From NCBI GenBank assembly GCA_030643125.1, contig DAOWML010000016.1:1-15444 (forward strand): DNA of 15,444 bases, written 5' to 3'. The position numbers and the translations under genes are program-made. The notes beneath the pieces are model-generated. The model worked only from the letters and a program-made list of their open reading frames with translations, searched no databases and was not told the DNA's origin. Below are positions 8,540 to 15,444 of the stretch, piece after piece; positions within the stretch are counted from its first letter, which is position 1, and the number at the start of each line of letters is the position of its first letter. Origin of the DNA: Bacteroidales bacterium (lineage in GTDB: Bacteria; Bacteroidota; Bacteroidia; Bacteroidales; UBA12077).

Positions 8540-9409
8540 TTAATTTTTTTGATATTTCATAGAAAAACCGCGTGAAGCAATACTAATTATTAAAACTATT
8601 ACGGTTAAAACCACAGCTGATGCATATGCCCTGTTTTGCACTTCGGGAATAGGGGAACTTAATTGAAAAAATACCGATAATGGTAAAGTTGCAGTAGGCT
8701 GTGAAAGTGAGGTTGGGATATAATCGGTATATCCTGCTGTAAAAAGTACAGCTGCAGCATCGCCAATTGCTCTTCCAAATGCGAGCAAAATAGCAGTTGT
8801 TATTCCAGGAATACATTGCCTGAGCATAACCCTGAATGCTGTTTCAGATCGGGTTGAACCCAAGGAAAATGCTGATTCCAGCAAGCCTTTGGGGACTGTT
8901 TTTAATACTTCGTCCATGGAACGAACCATTATAGGAATTATAAATAAAGCAACTGTCAGTATTCCGGCTAATAATGAAGTACGCAAACCTAAAAACACCA
9001 TTAAAGTAAAACCGAAAGCACCATAAACTATTGAAGGAACTCCCCATAAAAGGTCAAGGAAAAACCGTATAAAATTCACAACATTTTTCTGTTTCAATTT
9101 ATGAACATTCATGTAAAGGGCAAGAGGAAGACTGACAGCCAATGCAAGCAATGTTGCACCACCTGACAGATATAAAGATCCTATTATTGCATTCAAAATA
9201 CCGCCTTCTTTTCCAAAATAATAACCCCCTTTAGGGGTTTGTGTAATCATGCTCCACGATAATGAAGGCATGCCTTTTACAAGAATACTGATGATAATTG
9301 CCAGCAATGCTATTATAATTATAACAGTAGAGATTATCATTAATACTTTGTAAAAGAGTTCTTCCGATTTTCTTAAAAGCTGACGATTCATTTTAAATAT
9401 TCTTTTCAT
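8540..9409 (-). CDS. pstA: Phosphate ABC transporter permease PstA
   Basis: This is one of the two inner-membrane permease subunits of the phosphate importer, paired with PstC. Its 289 residues give about six membrane segments, starting at about 22-45. The PstA-type signature GVPSIVYGAFGFTLMV is present. The coupling loop that contacts PstB is visible (ESAFSLGSTRSETAFRVMLRQCIPGI), followed by the GRAIGDAAAVL segment. The ATG at 9409 lies inside the end of pstC and gives a 17-base overlap. An alternative in-frame ATG at 9391 (residue 7) sits one base after the pstC stop and is just as plausible; neither has a convincing Shine-Dalgarno sequence. Either way it is tightly coupled to pstC. Confidence 0.94.
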   Translation of the reverse strand: MKRIFKMNRQLLRKSEELFYKVLMIISTVIIIIALLAIIISILVKGMPSLSWSMITQTPKGGYYFGKEGGILNAIIGSLYLSGGATLLALAVSLPLALYMNVHKLKQKNVVNFIRFFLDLLWGVPSIVYGAFGFTLMVFLGLRTSLLAGILTVALFIIPIMVRSMDEVLKTVPKGLLESAFSLGSTRSETAFRVMLRQCIPGITTAILLAFGRAIGDAAAVLFTAGYTDYIPTSLSQPTATLPLSVFFQLSSPIPEVQNRAYASAVVLTVIVLIISIASRGFSMKYQKN

Positions 9410-10304
9410 AATGTATTATAATATATCGCGATCCCATATTAAAAATAGTAACCACAATAAATAATATTAATGCTGCCAGCATTAATGCCGAATCATACAT
9501 CGGGATAGACAACATTTCGCCATAATTGTTAGCAATAAGTGCGGGCAAGGGGTAACCGGCCTGAAAAATTCCCGAAGGAATCTGTACAACATTCCCTACA
9601 ACCATAAGAACAGCTATTGTTTCACCAAATGCTCTGGATACGCCTAATCCAAATGATGATATTATTCCGGGAAAAGCTTTTCGTGTTAATACTTTTTTTA
9701 TTGTCTCCCATTTTGTTGCTCCCAATGATAGTGATGCCTCAGATAATTCAATCGGGATTGTCCTGTAAACTTCAATAAGAATATTCAGAATAAATGGTAT
9801 TATCATGACAGCCAGAACCACTGCACCAGCTAAAATACTATACCCTGATGAGTGTACATTAAACCATCCGGCTACTTTTGAGACAAAAGGAACAATAATT
9901 ATTATGCCCCATACACCATAAATTACAGAAGGAATACCTGCCAGGATATCTATTACGGGTTGCATGATTTTTAAAACGACTCTCCTGGCATATTGTGTCA
10001 GATAAATGGCTGTTAATAAACAAATAGGTGCTGCTATTATTATCGAAATAAATGTTACCCATAATGAGCTTATGATAAATGGCAGAAATCCAAACTTGCC
10101 CGACATTGGTTTCCACTCGCTTGAGAATATAAGTTCTGTTAAAGATTTTTCACCAAATAATAATGAGGATTTAATTAATAAACCTATAAGCAGAATGAAA
10201 GGCATTGCTATAACCAGAATATAACAACATTTCATCCAAAAAGTGCTTAACTTTTCACGTAGAATCCTCCGCACATTAAAATTAGTTAGCACTAATACTT
10301 TCAT
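9393..10304 (-). CDS. pstC: Phosphate ABC transporter permease PstC
   Basis: This is the second inner-membrane permease subunit of the Pst importer. Its 303 residues give about six membrane segments, the first at about 27-47. The family stretch GIPSVIYGVWGIIIIVPF and the coupling loop EASLSLGATKWETIKKVLTRKAFPGI are clear, followed by GVSRAFGETIAVLMVVGN, a PstC hallmark. An amphipathic loop after TM1 (about 50-75) is typical of PstC and absent from PstA, which separates the two. It follows pstS after 143 bases and overlaps pstA. The ATG at 10304 is preceded by AT-rich DNA with no Shine-Dalgarno sequence. Confidence 0.95.
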   Translation of the reverse strand: MKVLVLTNFNVRRILREKLSTFWMKCCYILVIAMPFILLIGLLIKSSLLFGEKSLTELIFSSEWKPMSGKFGFLPFIISSLWVTFISIIIAAPICLLTAIYLTQYARRVVLKIMQPVIDILAGIPSVIYGVWGIIIIVPFVSKVAGWFNVHSSGYSILAGAVVLAVMIIPFILNILIEVYRTIPIELSEASLSLGATKWETIKKVLTRKAFPGIISSFGLGVSRAFGETIAVLMVVGNVVQIPSGIFQAGYPLPALIANNYGEMLSIPMYDSALMLAALILFIVVTIFNMGSRYIIIHYEKNI

Positions 10305-10383
10305 TATTGTAAAATTGCGACATTCTTCAAAATAGGCTTAAAGTAGTTTACGCTTTTGAAATATATTAACTTGATTCGTTATA

Positions 10384-10450
10384 GTAATTGAAATTTGAAA
10401 TTGAGAAAGTCTTGTTTGTATAGTCAAATTTTTAATTTCCAATTTCATTA
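10384..10450. repeat. Imperfect inverted repeat just after pstS
   Basis: The arms at about 10384-10401 and 10433-10450 are complementary apart from one indel and one mismatch, around a loop of about 31 bases. One arm contains the pstS stop codon. The stem is almost all A/T, and no T-tract follows, so it looks more like a weak intercistronic stem that could protect the pstS message than a full terminator. It is the only structure seen in the 143-base pstS-pstC gap. Confidence 0.35.
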
Positions 10451-11437
10451 ATCTTTAAGTTTAGAAAGTTCTTTTGTTAATTTTTCCTCAGATAATTGAA
10501 CATATCCTCCTTCTTTTACATATGCCTGCCCGTCTGTAACAATCCATTTTAAAAATTCTATAACTTCTTTACTTTCAGGTTTTCCTTTTGCTACGAAATA
10601 TAATTCTCTTGCCGGTGGTGAAGGATATTTCTCTTCTTTAATAGCAATCATCATATCATCAAGAGAATCATAAAAGCTCTCATCATCATCAATTACACCA
10701 TTTTCATTAATATCAATTGGAATAACTTCAAGTCCCTGATGCTTTTTTCTTGAGCTTATATCATATATATAAATAACATTATTGTATCCGATTCCATAAA
10801 TGTCAGACTTAACTGCATCAGCCATTCCCGGATCACCAAAAATTCCTATACCATTAAGACTTTCCTGATTTTTACCAAGATATGCTCCCCACATCTGAGC
10901 TGCACCACAGGCATCGGAGCGGGTATATACATTCATGTTTGCATCCTTTATTGTTTTATCTCCAAGCCATTTGGTCCAGGTTTTTATTTTCCCGTTAATA
11001 AATATGTCAATAAACTCATCGCGGGTTATACCACGCTCTTTTACAATATCCAATACCGGAGAGTTTGCATTAATGGTAGGAAGTACTGCATCTTTTGTTA
11101 CAGCTACCCACCAAACACCTTTTGCTTTTTCTACATCAGAAATCTCTCGTGAAAACATTCCCAGGTCTACAATTCCCGATAAAGCATCGGTCATTCCTTT
11201 TCCTGCTCCTCCTGCAGAAATATCAATTCGCACTTTTGGATGAATTTTACGGAATTCTTCGGCCCAACGGGTAGTCATTGGATATAGGGCAAAGGCACCT
11301 GAAATGGTAATTGTACCTTTCAGTTCTTCTGCTGAATCATTCTGGTTTGAATCAGATTCAGTATTTGTTTTTTTATTGTTACAGGCAAATAAAGTAACAA
11401 TCAAAACGATCAAAGAGAATAATTTAATTTTTTGCAT
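10448..11437 (-). CDS. pstS: Phosphate-binding lipoprotein PstS-like
   Basis: This is the periplasmic substrate-binding component of the Pst importer, anchored in a membrane by lipid. The 329-residue product has a lipoprotein signal (hydrophobic core 6-15) with lipobox LFAC, so the acylated residue is C19, followed by an Asn/Lys/Ser/Glu-rich tether. The PBP fold starts with GTITISGAFALYPMTTRWAE at 41-60 and has a Gly-rich phosphate-binding stretch SAGGAGKGM at 74-82. A downstream segment with RSDACGAAQMW (173-183) probably lines the ligand. At 242-253 there is a textbook EF-hand-type loop, DINENGVIDDDE, then SFYDSLDDMM. The C-terminal region YPSPPARELYFVAKGKP is typical of the Bacteroidota PstS branch. 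It is the first gene of the pst block, with its own candidate promoter behind the terminator of the upstream carboxyltransferase cluster. Confidence 0.92.
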   Translation of the reverse strand: MQKIKLFSLIVLIVTLFACNNKKTNTESDSNQNDSAEELKGTITISGAFALYPMTTRWAEEFRKIHPKVRIDISAGGAGKGMTDALSGIVDLGMFSREISDVEKAKGVWWVAVTKDAVLPTINANSPVLDIVKERGITRDEFIDIFINGKIKTWTKWLGDKTIKDANMNVYTRSDACGAAQMWGAYLGKNQESLNGIGIFGDPGMADAVKSDIYGIGYNNVIYIYDISSRKKHQGLEVIPIDINENGVIDDDESFYDSLDDMMIAIKEEKYPSPPARELYFVAKGKPESKEVIEFLKWIVTDGQAYVKEGGYVQLSEEKLTKELSKLKD

Positions 11438-11461
11438 AAAGATTGTTTTAATTTAATAATT

Positions 11462-11492
11462 CAAAAGTAATCTCTTAAACAATCAAATTAAA
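11462..11492 (-). promoter_or_regulatory. pstS: Candidate promoter of the pst operon
   Basis: Read on the minus strand, TTTA (11489-11492) is followed after 19 bases by TACTTTTG (11462-11469), an exact match to the Bacteroidota -7 consensus TAnnTTTG. The -33 part differs from TTTG at one base. The -7 element ends 24 bases before the pstS ATG, giving a short leader. I recognise no operator or Pho-type box. Confidence 0.5.
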
Positions 11493-11548
11493 CAGCTTAA
11501 AACACTATATTTCAATAGGGACTTATGCGTAGGTATTTATACTTAAAG

Positions 11549-11600
11549 ACAATAAAAAAAGGCTCCCGTTTTCATGAAAATGAGAGCCTTTTTTTATTGT
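11549..11600 (-). terminator. Rho-independent terminator after the carboxyltransferase cluster
   Basis: There is a perfect 17-base inverted repeat, 11549-11565 against 11584-11600, with core GGCTC / GAGCC flanked by A7 and T7. The stem continues inward after one mismatch to a CATG loop. Read on the minus strand the hairpin begins 12 bases after the stop of the oadA-like gene and ends in a T-tract. The A-tract on the other side means it could also stop transcription from the opposite direction. It separates this cluster from the pst operon on the same strand. Confidence 0.9.
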
Positions 11601-11612
11601 TTATGTATCTAA

Positions 11613-13550
11613 TTAAAGTTTTTCAATAGCCATTAATGGCTGATCTTTTGTAATTAATGCAGCATCATCAACCAGAATCTTTACAATTTTACATTTGAAA
11701 GGAGCTTCAATTTCGTTGAAAAGTTTCATAGCTTCAAGTATACAAATAGTGTCTCCTTCGTTAACTTCAGATCCCTCCTTTACGAATGGAGGTTTATCTG
11801 CAGCAGAAGCACTATAGAATGTTCCTGCCATAACTGCGTTAATTGTATCCTTATATTCCAGTGTATTTTGTTTTTCTACTTTTTCTTCAACTTCAGTAAC
11901 TTCTTCATGTGTTTCTGCATGGATATTTTGCTTAATTTCAGGTTCTGAAAAAACATGTCCTTTTGCACTACCATTTCCAGACCGTAATGACATATTAAAA
12001 TCACCTTTTCTGATAACTAATTCACTAAGTTGCATTTTTGAAGCTCTGTCTAAAATAGCATTCATCCCTTCATAATCTTCCGGATGTAACATTGGATTTG
12101 TAGCACCCGAAACGGTTGATTCTACTGAAATTTTCTTTTCTTTTTCAGGAATTTTTGTAAACTCTTCTACTTCAATATCAGCAGGAGTTTTTGGTCTTTT
12201 ATCTTCCGGCAATGCCCTCCATTTGAAATATTCCATCGAAACATCAGGAAACAGGCAATAAGATAAAATATCTTCTTCATTTTCGATTAACTCCGGGTTT
12301 ACAGCATTTTTAGTAGCTGTAGGTAATATTGGTTTAAGATCATCAGCAGGCCGGTGATCAATTGGTTTTTCCTTACCCAGAATTTGCTTAATAAATTTTG
12401 GGGCGATAGGAGCAGGTGATCGTCCATACATTCCTTTCACATAATTTTTTACTTCTTGCGGAACAACCTTATATCTTTCTCCGGTAATAACATTCATTAC
12501 GGCCTGTGTTCCTACAATTTGACTTGTTGGAGTAACCAGGGGAGGATAACCAAGATCTTTTCTAACTTTTGTAACTTCTTCCAGTGCTTCAGGTAATTTT
12601 TCAATTGCTCCTTGTTGCTCGAGCTGTGAACGGAAATTTGAGATCATTCCACCGGGAATCTGATGTATAAGAATTTCAGAATCGACAATTGGTTCATGAC
12701 CTCTTCCTTTGGTTCTAAGAGGTGAAAGATCTGCAAAATATTTATTTACTTTTCGTAATGCTTCAACATCTAAATCAACGTCAAATTCAGTTTCCCGGAA
12801 AATAGAATTCATAGTTTCTACAGGTGGTTGTGATGAAAATCCAGCCATGGAAGAAATAGCACAATCAATAGCTCCGGCACCGGCTTTTACACCTTCTAAA
12901 TAAGCCGTTTCTGCCATTCCGCTTGTTGCATGACAATGAATCTGAATTGGAATATCAAGTTCTTTTTTTAATGCCGACATAAGATTTTTCGACATGGTTG
13001 GTGATAATAAACCGGCCATGTCTTTTATACATAACGAATCAATTCCCATCTGAACCTGCTCTTTTGCATCACTTACATATTTTTCAATAGTATGTACAGG
13101 ACTTATTGTATAAGAAAGAGATCCCTGAGCATGTGCACCATGCTTTTTCACAGCTTTTATGGCTGCTTCTAAATTTCTGGAATCATTCAGTGCATCGAAT
13201 ATTCTGAAAATGTCGATTCCGTTTTCGTGTGCTGTTTCTACAAAGCGGTCAACCAAATCGTCAGGATAATTTTTATAACCAACAATGTTCTGGCCCCTTA
13301 ACAACATCTGTAAAGGTGTTTTTTTAGCTTTTGATTTTATTAGCCTGATTCTTTCCCATGGATTCTCGCGTAAAAATCTTAAACAAACATCAAAAGTTGC
13401 TCCGCCCCAAACTTCCAGCGAATAATAACCAACAGAGTCAATAACATCAATTATATCAATAATATCTTTGGTTCTCATTCGTGTAGCCCAAAGTGACTGA
13501 TGTCCGTCTCTTAAGGTAGTATCGGTAATTCTTAATTTATTTTGTTTCAT
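11613..13550 (-). CDS. Pyruvate/oxaloacetate carboxyltransferase fused to AccB-type biotin carrier (OadA/PycB-like)
   Basis: This protein moves a carboxyl group between biotin and pyruvate/oxaloacetate and carries the biotin itself. In its 645 residues the carboxyltransferase TIM barrel covers about 5-290, with DTTLRDGHQS at 10-19, MLLRGQN at 82-88, IFDALND at 117-123, KDMAG at 176-180 (K176 the likely carbamylated lysine) and IHCHATSGM at 204-212 (metal-binding H205 and H207). D10 is the likely third metal ligand. The conserved PYC/OADA region follows to about 450, including TPTSQIVGTQAV at 340-351. The C-terminus has an AccB-like N-terminal segment at about 494-523, an acidic linker and a biotinyl domain at about 567-645 with biotin lysine K609 in EAMKL. 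The carrier has the extra thumb-like stretch GTFYSASAADKPPFV seen in AccB, not in typical OadA. It lies 49 bases after accA. No oadB/oadG is present. It could be OAD alpha, PycB or a transcarboxylase; which one is not settled. Confidence 0.88.
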   Translation of the reverse strand: MKQNKLRITDTTLRDGHQSLWATRMRTKDIIDIIDVIDSVGYYSLEVWGGATFDVCLRFLRENPWERIRLIKSKAKKTPLQMLLRGQNIVGYKNYPDDLVDRFVETAHENGIDIFRIFDALNDSRNLEAAIKAVKKHGAHAQGSLSYTISPVHTIEKYVSDAKEQVQMGIDSLCIKDMAGLLSPTMSKNLMSALKKELDIPIQIHCHATSGMAETAYLEGVKAGAGAIDCAISSMAGFSSQPPVETMNSIFRETEFDVDLDVEALRKVNKYFADLSPLRTKGRGHEPIVDSEILIHQIPGGMISNFRSQLEQQGAIEKLPEALEEVTKVRKDLGYPPLVTPTSQIVGTQAVMNVITGERYKVVPQEVKNYVKGMYGRSPAPIAPKFIKQILGKEKPIDHRPADDLKPILPTATKNAVNPELIENEEDILSYCLFPDVSMEYFKWRALPEDKRPKTPADIEVEEFTKIPEKEKKISVESTVSGATNPMLHPEDYEGMNAILDRASKMQLSELVIRKGDFNMSLRSGNGSAKGHVFSEPEIKQNIHAETHEEVTEVEEKVEKQNTLEYKDTINAVMAGTFYSASAADKPPFVKEGSEVNEGDTICILEAMKLFNEIEAPFKCKIVKILVDDAALITKDQPLMAIEKL

Positions 13551-13583
13551 CTGTTTACAATTTTATATTACTGATATTATTTA

Positions 13584-13600
13584 CCTGCCTGTTGGCAGAC
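13584..13600 (+). repeat. Dispersed palindromic repeat, copy 2
   Basis: CCTGCCTGTTGGCAGAC has a CTGCC / GGCAG stem and a 4-base loop, and is the same 17-mer as the minus-strand copy at 7633-7649 except for one loop base. It directly abuts the accA stop codon, so the accA message would fold into a small hairpin right after translation ends. No T-tract follows, so read-through into the next gene is expected. Confidence 0.55.
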
Positions 13601-14430
13601 TAGTTAACTGAGAATTTTCCCATTCCGGAATATTTTTCAAATCTGCTTTGAATTAACTCTTCAACGCTTAGTTTTTTTAATATTTCAAGATTTTTTAATA
13701 CAGATTTTTTTACTGATTCGGCAATTGCTTCATAGTTGGTGTGGGCACCTTCGCCTGGTTCTTTAATTATTTCATCAATAACTCCGTGTTTAAGAAGATC
13801 GCTGGCTGTAAGATTTAAAGCATTAGCAGCATCTGGAGCATATTTAGCATCCCTCCACAGAATCGAAGCACACCCTTCAGGTGATATAACCGAATATATG
13901 GCATTTGACAGCATCAATATTTTGTCGCCAACACCAATTCCAAGAGCACCACCACTACCTCCTTCACCTATTACAACCGAAATTATTGGCACTTCAATTG
14001 AAGCCATTTCGGTAAGATTTTTTGCTATAGCTTCTGCCTGACCTCTTTCTTCAGCCTCAAGACCGGGGAATGCTCCGGGTGTATCAATAATAGTTACAAT
14101 TGGCACATTAAACCTTTCGGCTAACTTCATTAATCTGAGAGCTTTTCTATAACCGTCAGGTTTGGCCATACCAAAATTCCTTTCAATATTCTCATTGGTT
14201 TTCTTACCTTTATTATGACCAATTAGCATTACTTTTTGACCTCCGATTTCGGCAAAACCTCCTATCATAGCTTTATCATCGGAATAATACCTGTCGCCGT
14301 GAAATTCCACAAAGTTTTTTACTATTAACGAAAGGTAATTCTGTAGAATAGGCCTTTTAGGATGCCGGCTTATACTTACAATTTCCCAGGCCGATAATGC
14401 TGGTTTTTTGGATTTTTTCTTATTAGTCAT
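13600..14430 (-). CDS. accA: Acetyl-CoA carboxylase carboxyltransferase subunit alpha
   Basis: Together with AccD this forms the A2D2 carboxyltransferase that moves CO2 from carboxybiotin to acetyl-CoA, making malonyl-CoA for fatty acid synthesis. The crotonase-fold core is clear: SRHPKRPILQNYL, FVEFHGDR, NKGKKTNENIERNFGMA, PDGYRKALRLMKLAERF, IDTPGAFPGLEAEERGQ, the Gly-rich GEGGSGGALGIG that forms an oxyanion hole, and SVISPEGCASILWRDA. I chose the ATG at 14430 (276 residues), preceded by a purine-rich stretch that could act as a ribosome site; an in-frame TTG at 14448 would add six residues. It is shorter than the roughly 319-residue E. coli protein because most of the N-terminal helical extension is replaced by a lysine-rich start. 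It lies 92 bases after accD. Confidence 0.95.
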   Translation of the reverse strand: MTNKKKSKKPALSAWEIVSISRHPKRPILQNYLSLIVKNFVEFHGDRYYSDDKAMIGGFAEIGGQKVMLIGHNKGKKTNENIERNFGMAKPDGYRKALRLMKLAERFNVPIVTIIDTPGAFPGLEAEERGQAEAIAKNLTEMASIEVPIISVVIGEGGSGGALGIGVGDKILMLSNAIYSVISPEGCASILWRDAKYAPDAANALNLTASDLLKHGVIDEIIKEPGEGAHTNYEAIAESVKKSVLKNLEILKKLSVEELIQSRFEKYSGMGKFSVN

Positions 14431-14522
14431 TTTTTTCTTCTGTTTCAACTGCTGTAGTATTTACTTCTAATCCCGTGATTCTAAAAATTTAGTTCTTAAT
14501 TGAAGAAATATTTTAAATGTGA

Positions 14523-15350
14523 TTACCTGTTATAAAAGCTAAGGACATTACTTAAATAATCTTTCATATCCTTTCTGTTAACAATGGAATCAATAAATCC
14601 ATGCTCAAGAAGATATTCTGAAGTCTGAAAATCATCAGGAAGTTTTTCCCCGATTGTTTGTTCAATTACCCTTCGGCCTGCAAATGCAATTAAAGCTCCA
14701 GGCTCGGAAATATTTAAATCGCCTACCATAGCATAACTTGCCGAAACACCTCCTGTAGTTGGGTTAATAAGAACCGAAATATAAGGGATATTCTTTTTAT
14801 TCAATCTTGCAACTCCGGCGCATGTTTTAGCCATTTGCATAAGTGAAAGTATTCCTTCTTGCATTCTGGCGCCTCCCGATGCAGAAAAAATAATATAAGG
14901 CAAATTATTATCGTAGGCATAATTCGCAGCCTGCAGAATTTTTTCGCCTGTACCACTTCCCAGACTTCCGCCAAGAAATCTGAAGTCCATTACAGCAACA
15001 ATTGCAGAAATGCCATTAATTTTGCCATGTCCGGTAACAACTGCTTCCGACAGACCTGTTTTTTTTATGGTAGCTTCATATTTATCCTTATAGCTGCCTT
15101 TTAAATCATTAAACTTAAGTGAGTCTGTGGGGCTAATATTGTTGAATAGTTCTTCGAAAGTGTTTTTATCAAATAAAAGATTTATACGCTCATACGAAGT
15201 AATACTACCGTGATAGTTGCAATTCGGACAAACATTCAGATTTTCTTCCCATTCACTTTTGTAAATATGTGAATTGCATTTTTTGCACTTTACCCACAAA
15301 TCTTTTTTTGATTTCTTTTTTGTAGTTGTAGTTTCGCTATACCATGCCAT
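14523..15350 (-). CDS. accD: Acetyl-CoA carboxylase carboxyltransferase subunit beta
   Basis: This is the beta half of the acetyl-CoA carboxyltransferase, partner of AccA. The 275-residue product has an N-terminal zinc ribbon with C22, C25, C41 and C44, as in E. coli AccD. The crotonase-fold domain follows: MDFRFLGGSLGSGTGEKI at 121-138, the oxyanion-hole region SASGGARMQEG at 156-166, and TTGGVSASYAMVGDLNISEPGA at 198-219, then FAGRRVIEQT near 223-232. It is about 30 residues shorter than the E. coli protein at the C-terminus, which is common. The ATG at 15350 has a GGAGAA ribosome site at a sensible distance upstream. It is the first gene of the cluster seen here; the 94 bases before it show no strong promoter, only partial matches to the TAnnTTTG consensus. 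Confidence 0.96.
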   Translation of the reverse strand: MAWYSETTTTKKKSKKDLWVKCKKCNSHIYKSEWEENLNVCPNCNYHGSITSYERINLLFDKNTFEELFNNISPTDSLKFNDLKGSYKDKYEATIKKTGLSEAVVTGHGKINGISAIVAVMDFRFLGGSLGSGTGEKILQAANYAYDNNLPYIIFSASGGARMQEGILSLMQMAKTCAGVARLNKKNIPYISVLINPTTGGVSASYAMVGDLNISEPGALIAFAGRRVIEQTIGEKLPDDFQTSEYLLEHGFIDSIVNRKDMKDYLSNVLSFYNR

Positions 15351-15444
15351 CTCTCTATTCTCCGCTTTTATGTTTCTAATTCTAATGTAAAAGTTTACAA
15401 AACTTTATTATGTTCAAACAAATTTCTGAGATAATTAGCTCGGC

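Noticed and set aside
8583..9047. Short open frames in another frame within pstA
   Set aside because: Their Cys/Phe/Asn-rich content with no motif is what out-of-frame reading of a membrane-protein gene gives.
10006..10224. Plus-strand open frame opposite pstC
   Set aside because: It is antisense to a clear membrane-protein gene, with no start signal or conserved content.
11613..13550. Alpha subunit of a sodium-pumping oxaloacetate decarboxylase as the firm call
   Set aside because: The membrane subunits oadB and oadG are not next to it and the biotin domain is AccB-like, so the sodium-pump role is only one of several options.
14431..14448. TTG start for accA at 14448
   Set aside because: An ATG six codons later has a purine-rich stretch before it and keeps all conserved AccA sequence; TTG is the less likely initiator.
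15351..15444. Promoter of the accD cluster
   Set aside because: Only partial matches to TAnnTTTG and no -33 partner at the right spacing; further genes may lie upstream beyond the window edge.

Overview
The window is AT-rich and fits a member of the Bacteroidota, probably a Bacteroidales/Marinilabiliales-like organism. The evidence is the family-level look of the proteins, weak or absent Shine-Dalgarno sequences, candidate promoters of the TTTG / TAnnTTTG type, a Cys-anchored phosphate-binding lipoprotein and a short dispersed palindromic repeat. This taxonomic call is an inference; there is no rRNA or other marker gene here.

Layout. (1) Positions 1-398 are AT-rich and non-coding, and hold candidate promoter elements. 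(2) Positions 399-6252, plus strand, are a complete tripartite RND efflux operon: membrane-fusion adaptor, inner-membrane RND permease and TolC-type outer-membrane channel. A 165-base structured spacer separates the first two genes, and the last two overlap by 8 bases. (3) Positions 6257-11437, minus strand, are a phosphate uptake block read right to left: pstS, pstC, pstA, pstB, then an outer-membrane beta-barrel protein. No phoU follows pstB in the window. (4) Positions 11613-15350, minus strand, are a biotin-dependent carboxyl-transfer cluster read right to left: accD, accA, then a pyruvate/oxaloacetate carboxyltransferase whose C-terminus is an AccB-type biotin carrier. It ends in a strong, nearly symmetric hairpin terminator.

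How the genes work together. The efflux operon encodes all three layers of an export pump. The pst block encodes a high-affinity ABC phosphate importer; the adjacent barrel may be its outer-membrane entry route, but this is inferred from position only. The third cluster is the most interesting part. AccA and AccD make the acetyl-CoA carboxyltransferase, yet the only biotin carrier present is an AccB-like domain fused to a 5S/OadA-type carboxyltransferase, and neither biotin carboxylase (accC) nor the sodium-pump subunits (oadB/oadG) are in the window. One carrier may therefore move a carboxyl group between oxaloacetate/pyruvate and acetyl-CoA/malonyl-CoA, either as a transcarboxylase or as a branched carboxylase sharing an AccC encoded elsewhere. 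No tRNA, rRNA, CRISPR array or insertion sequence was seen.
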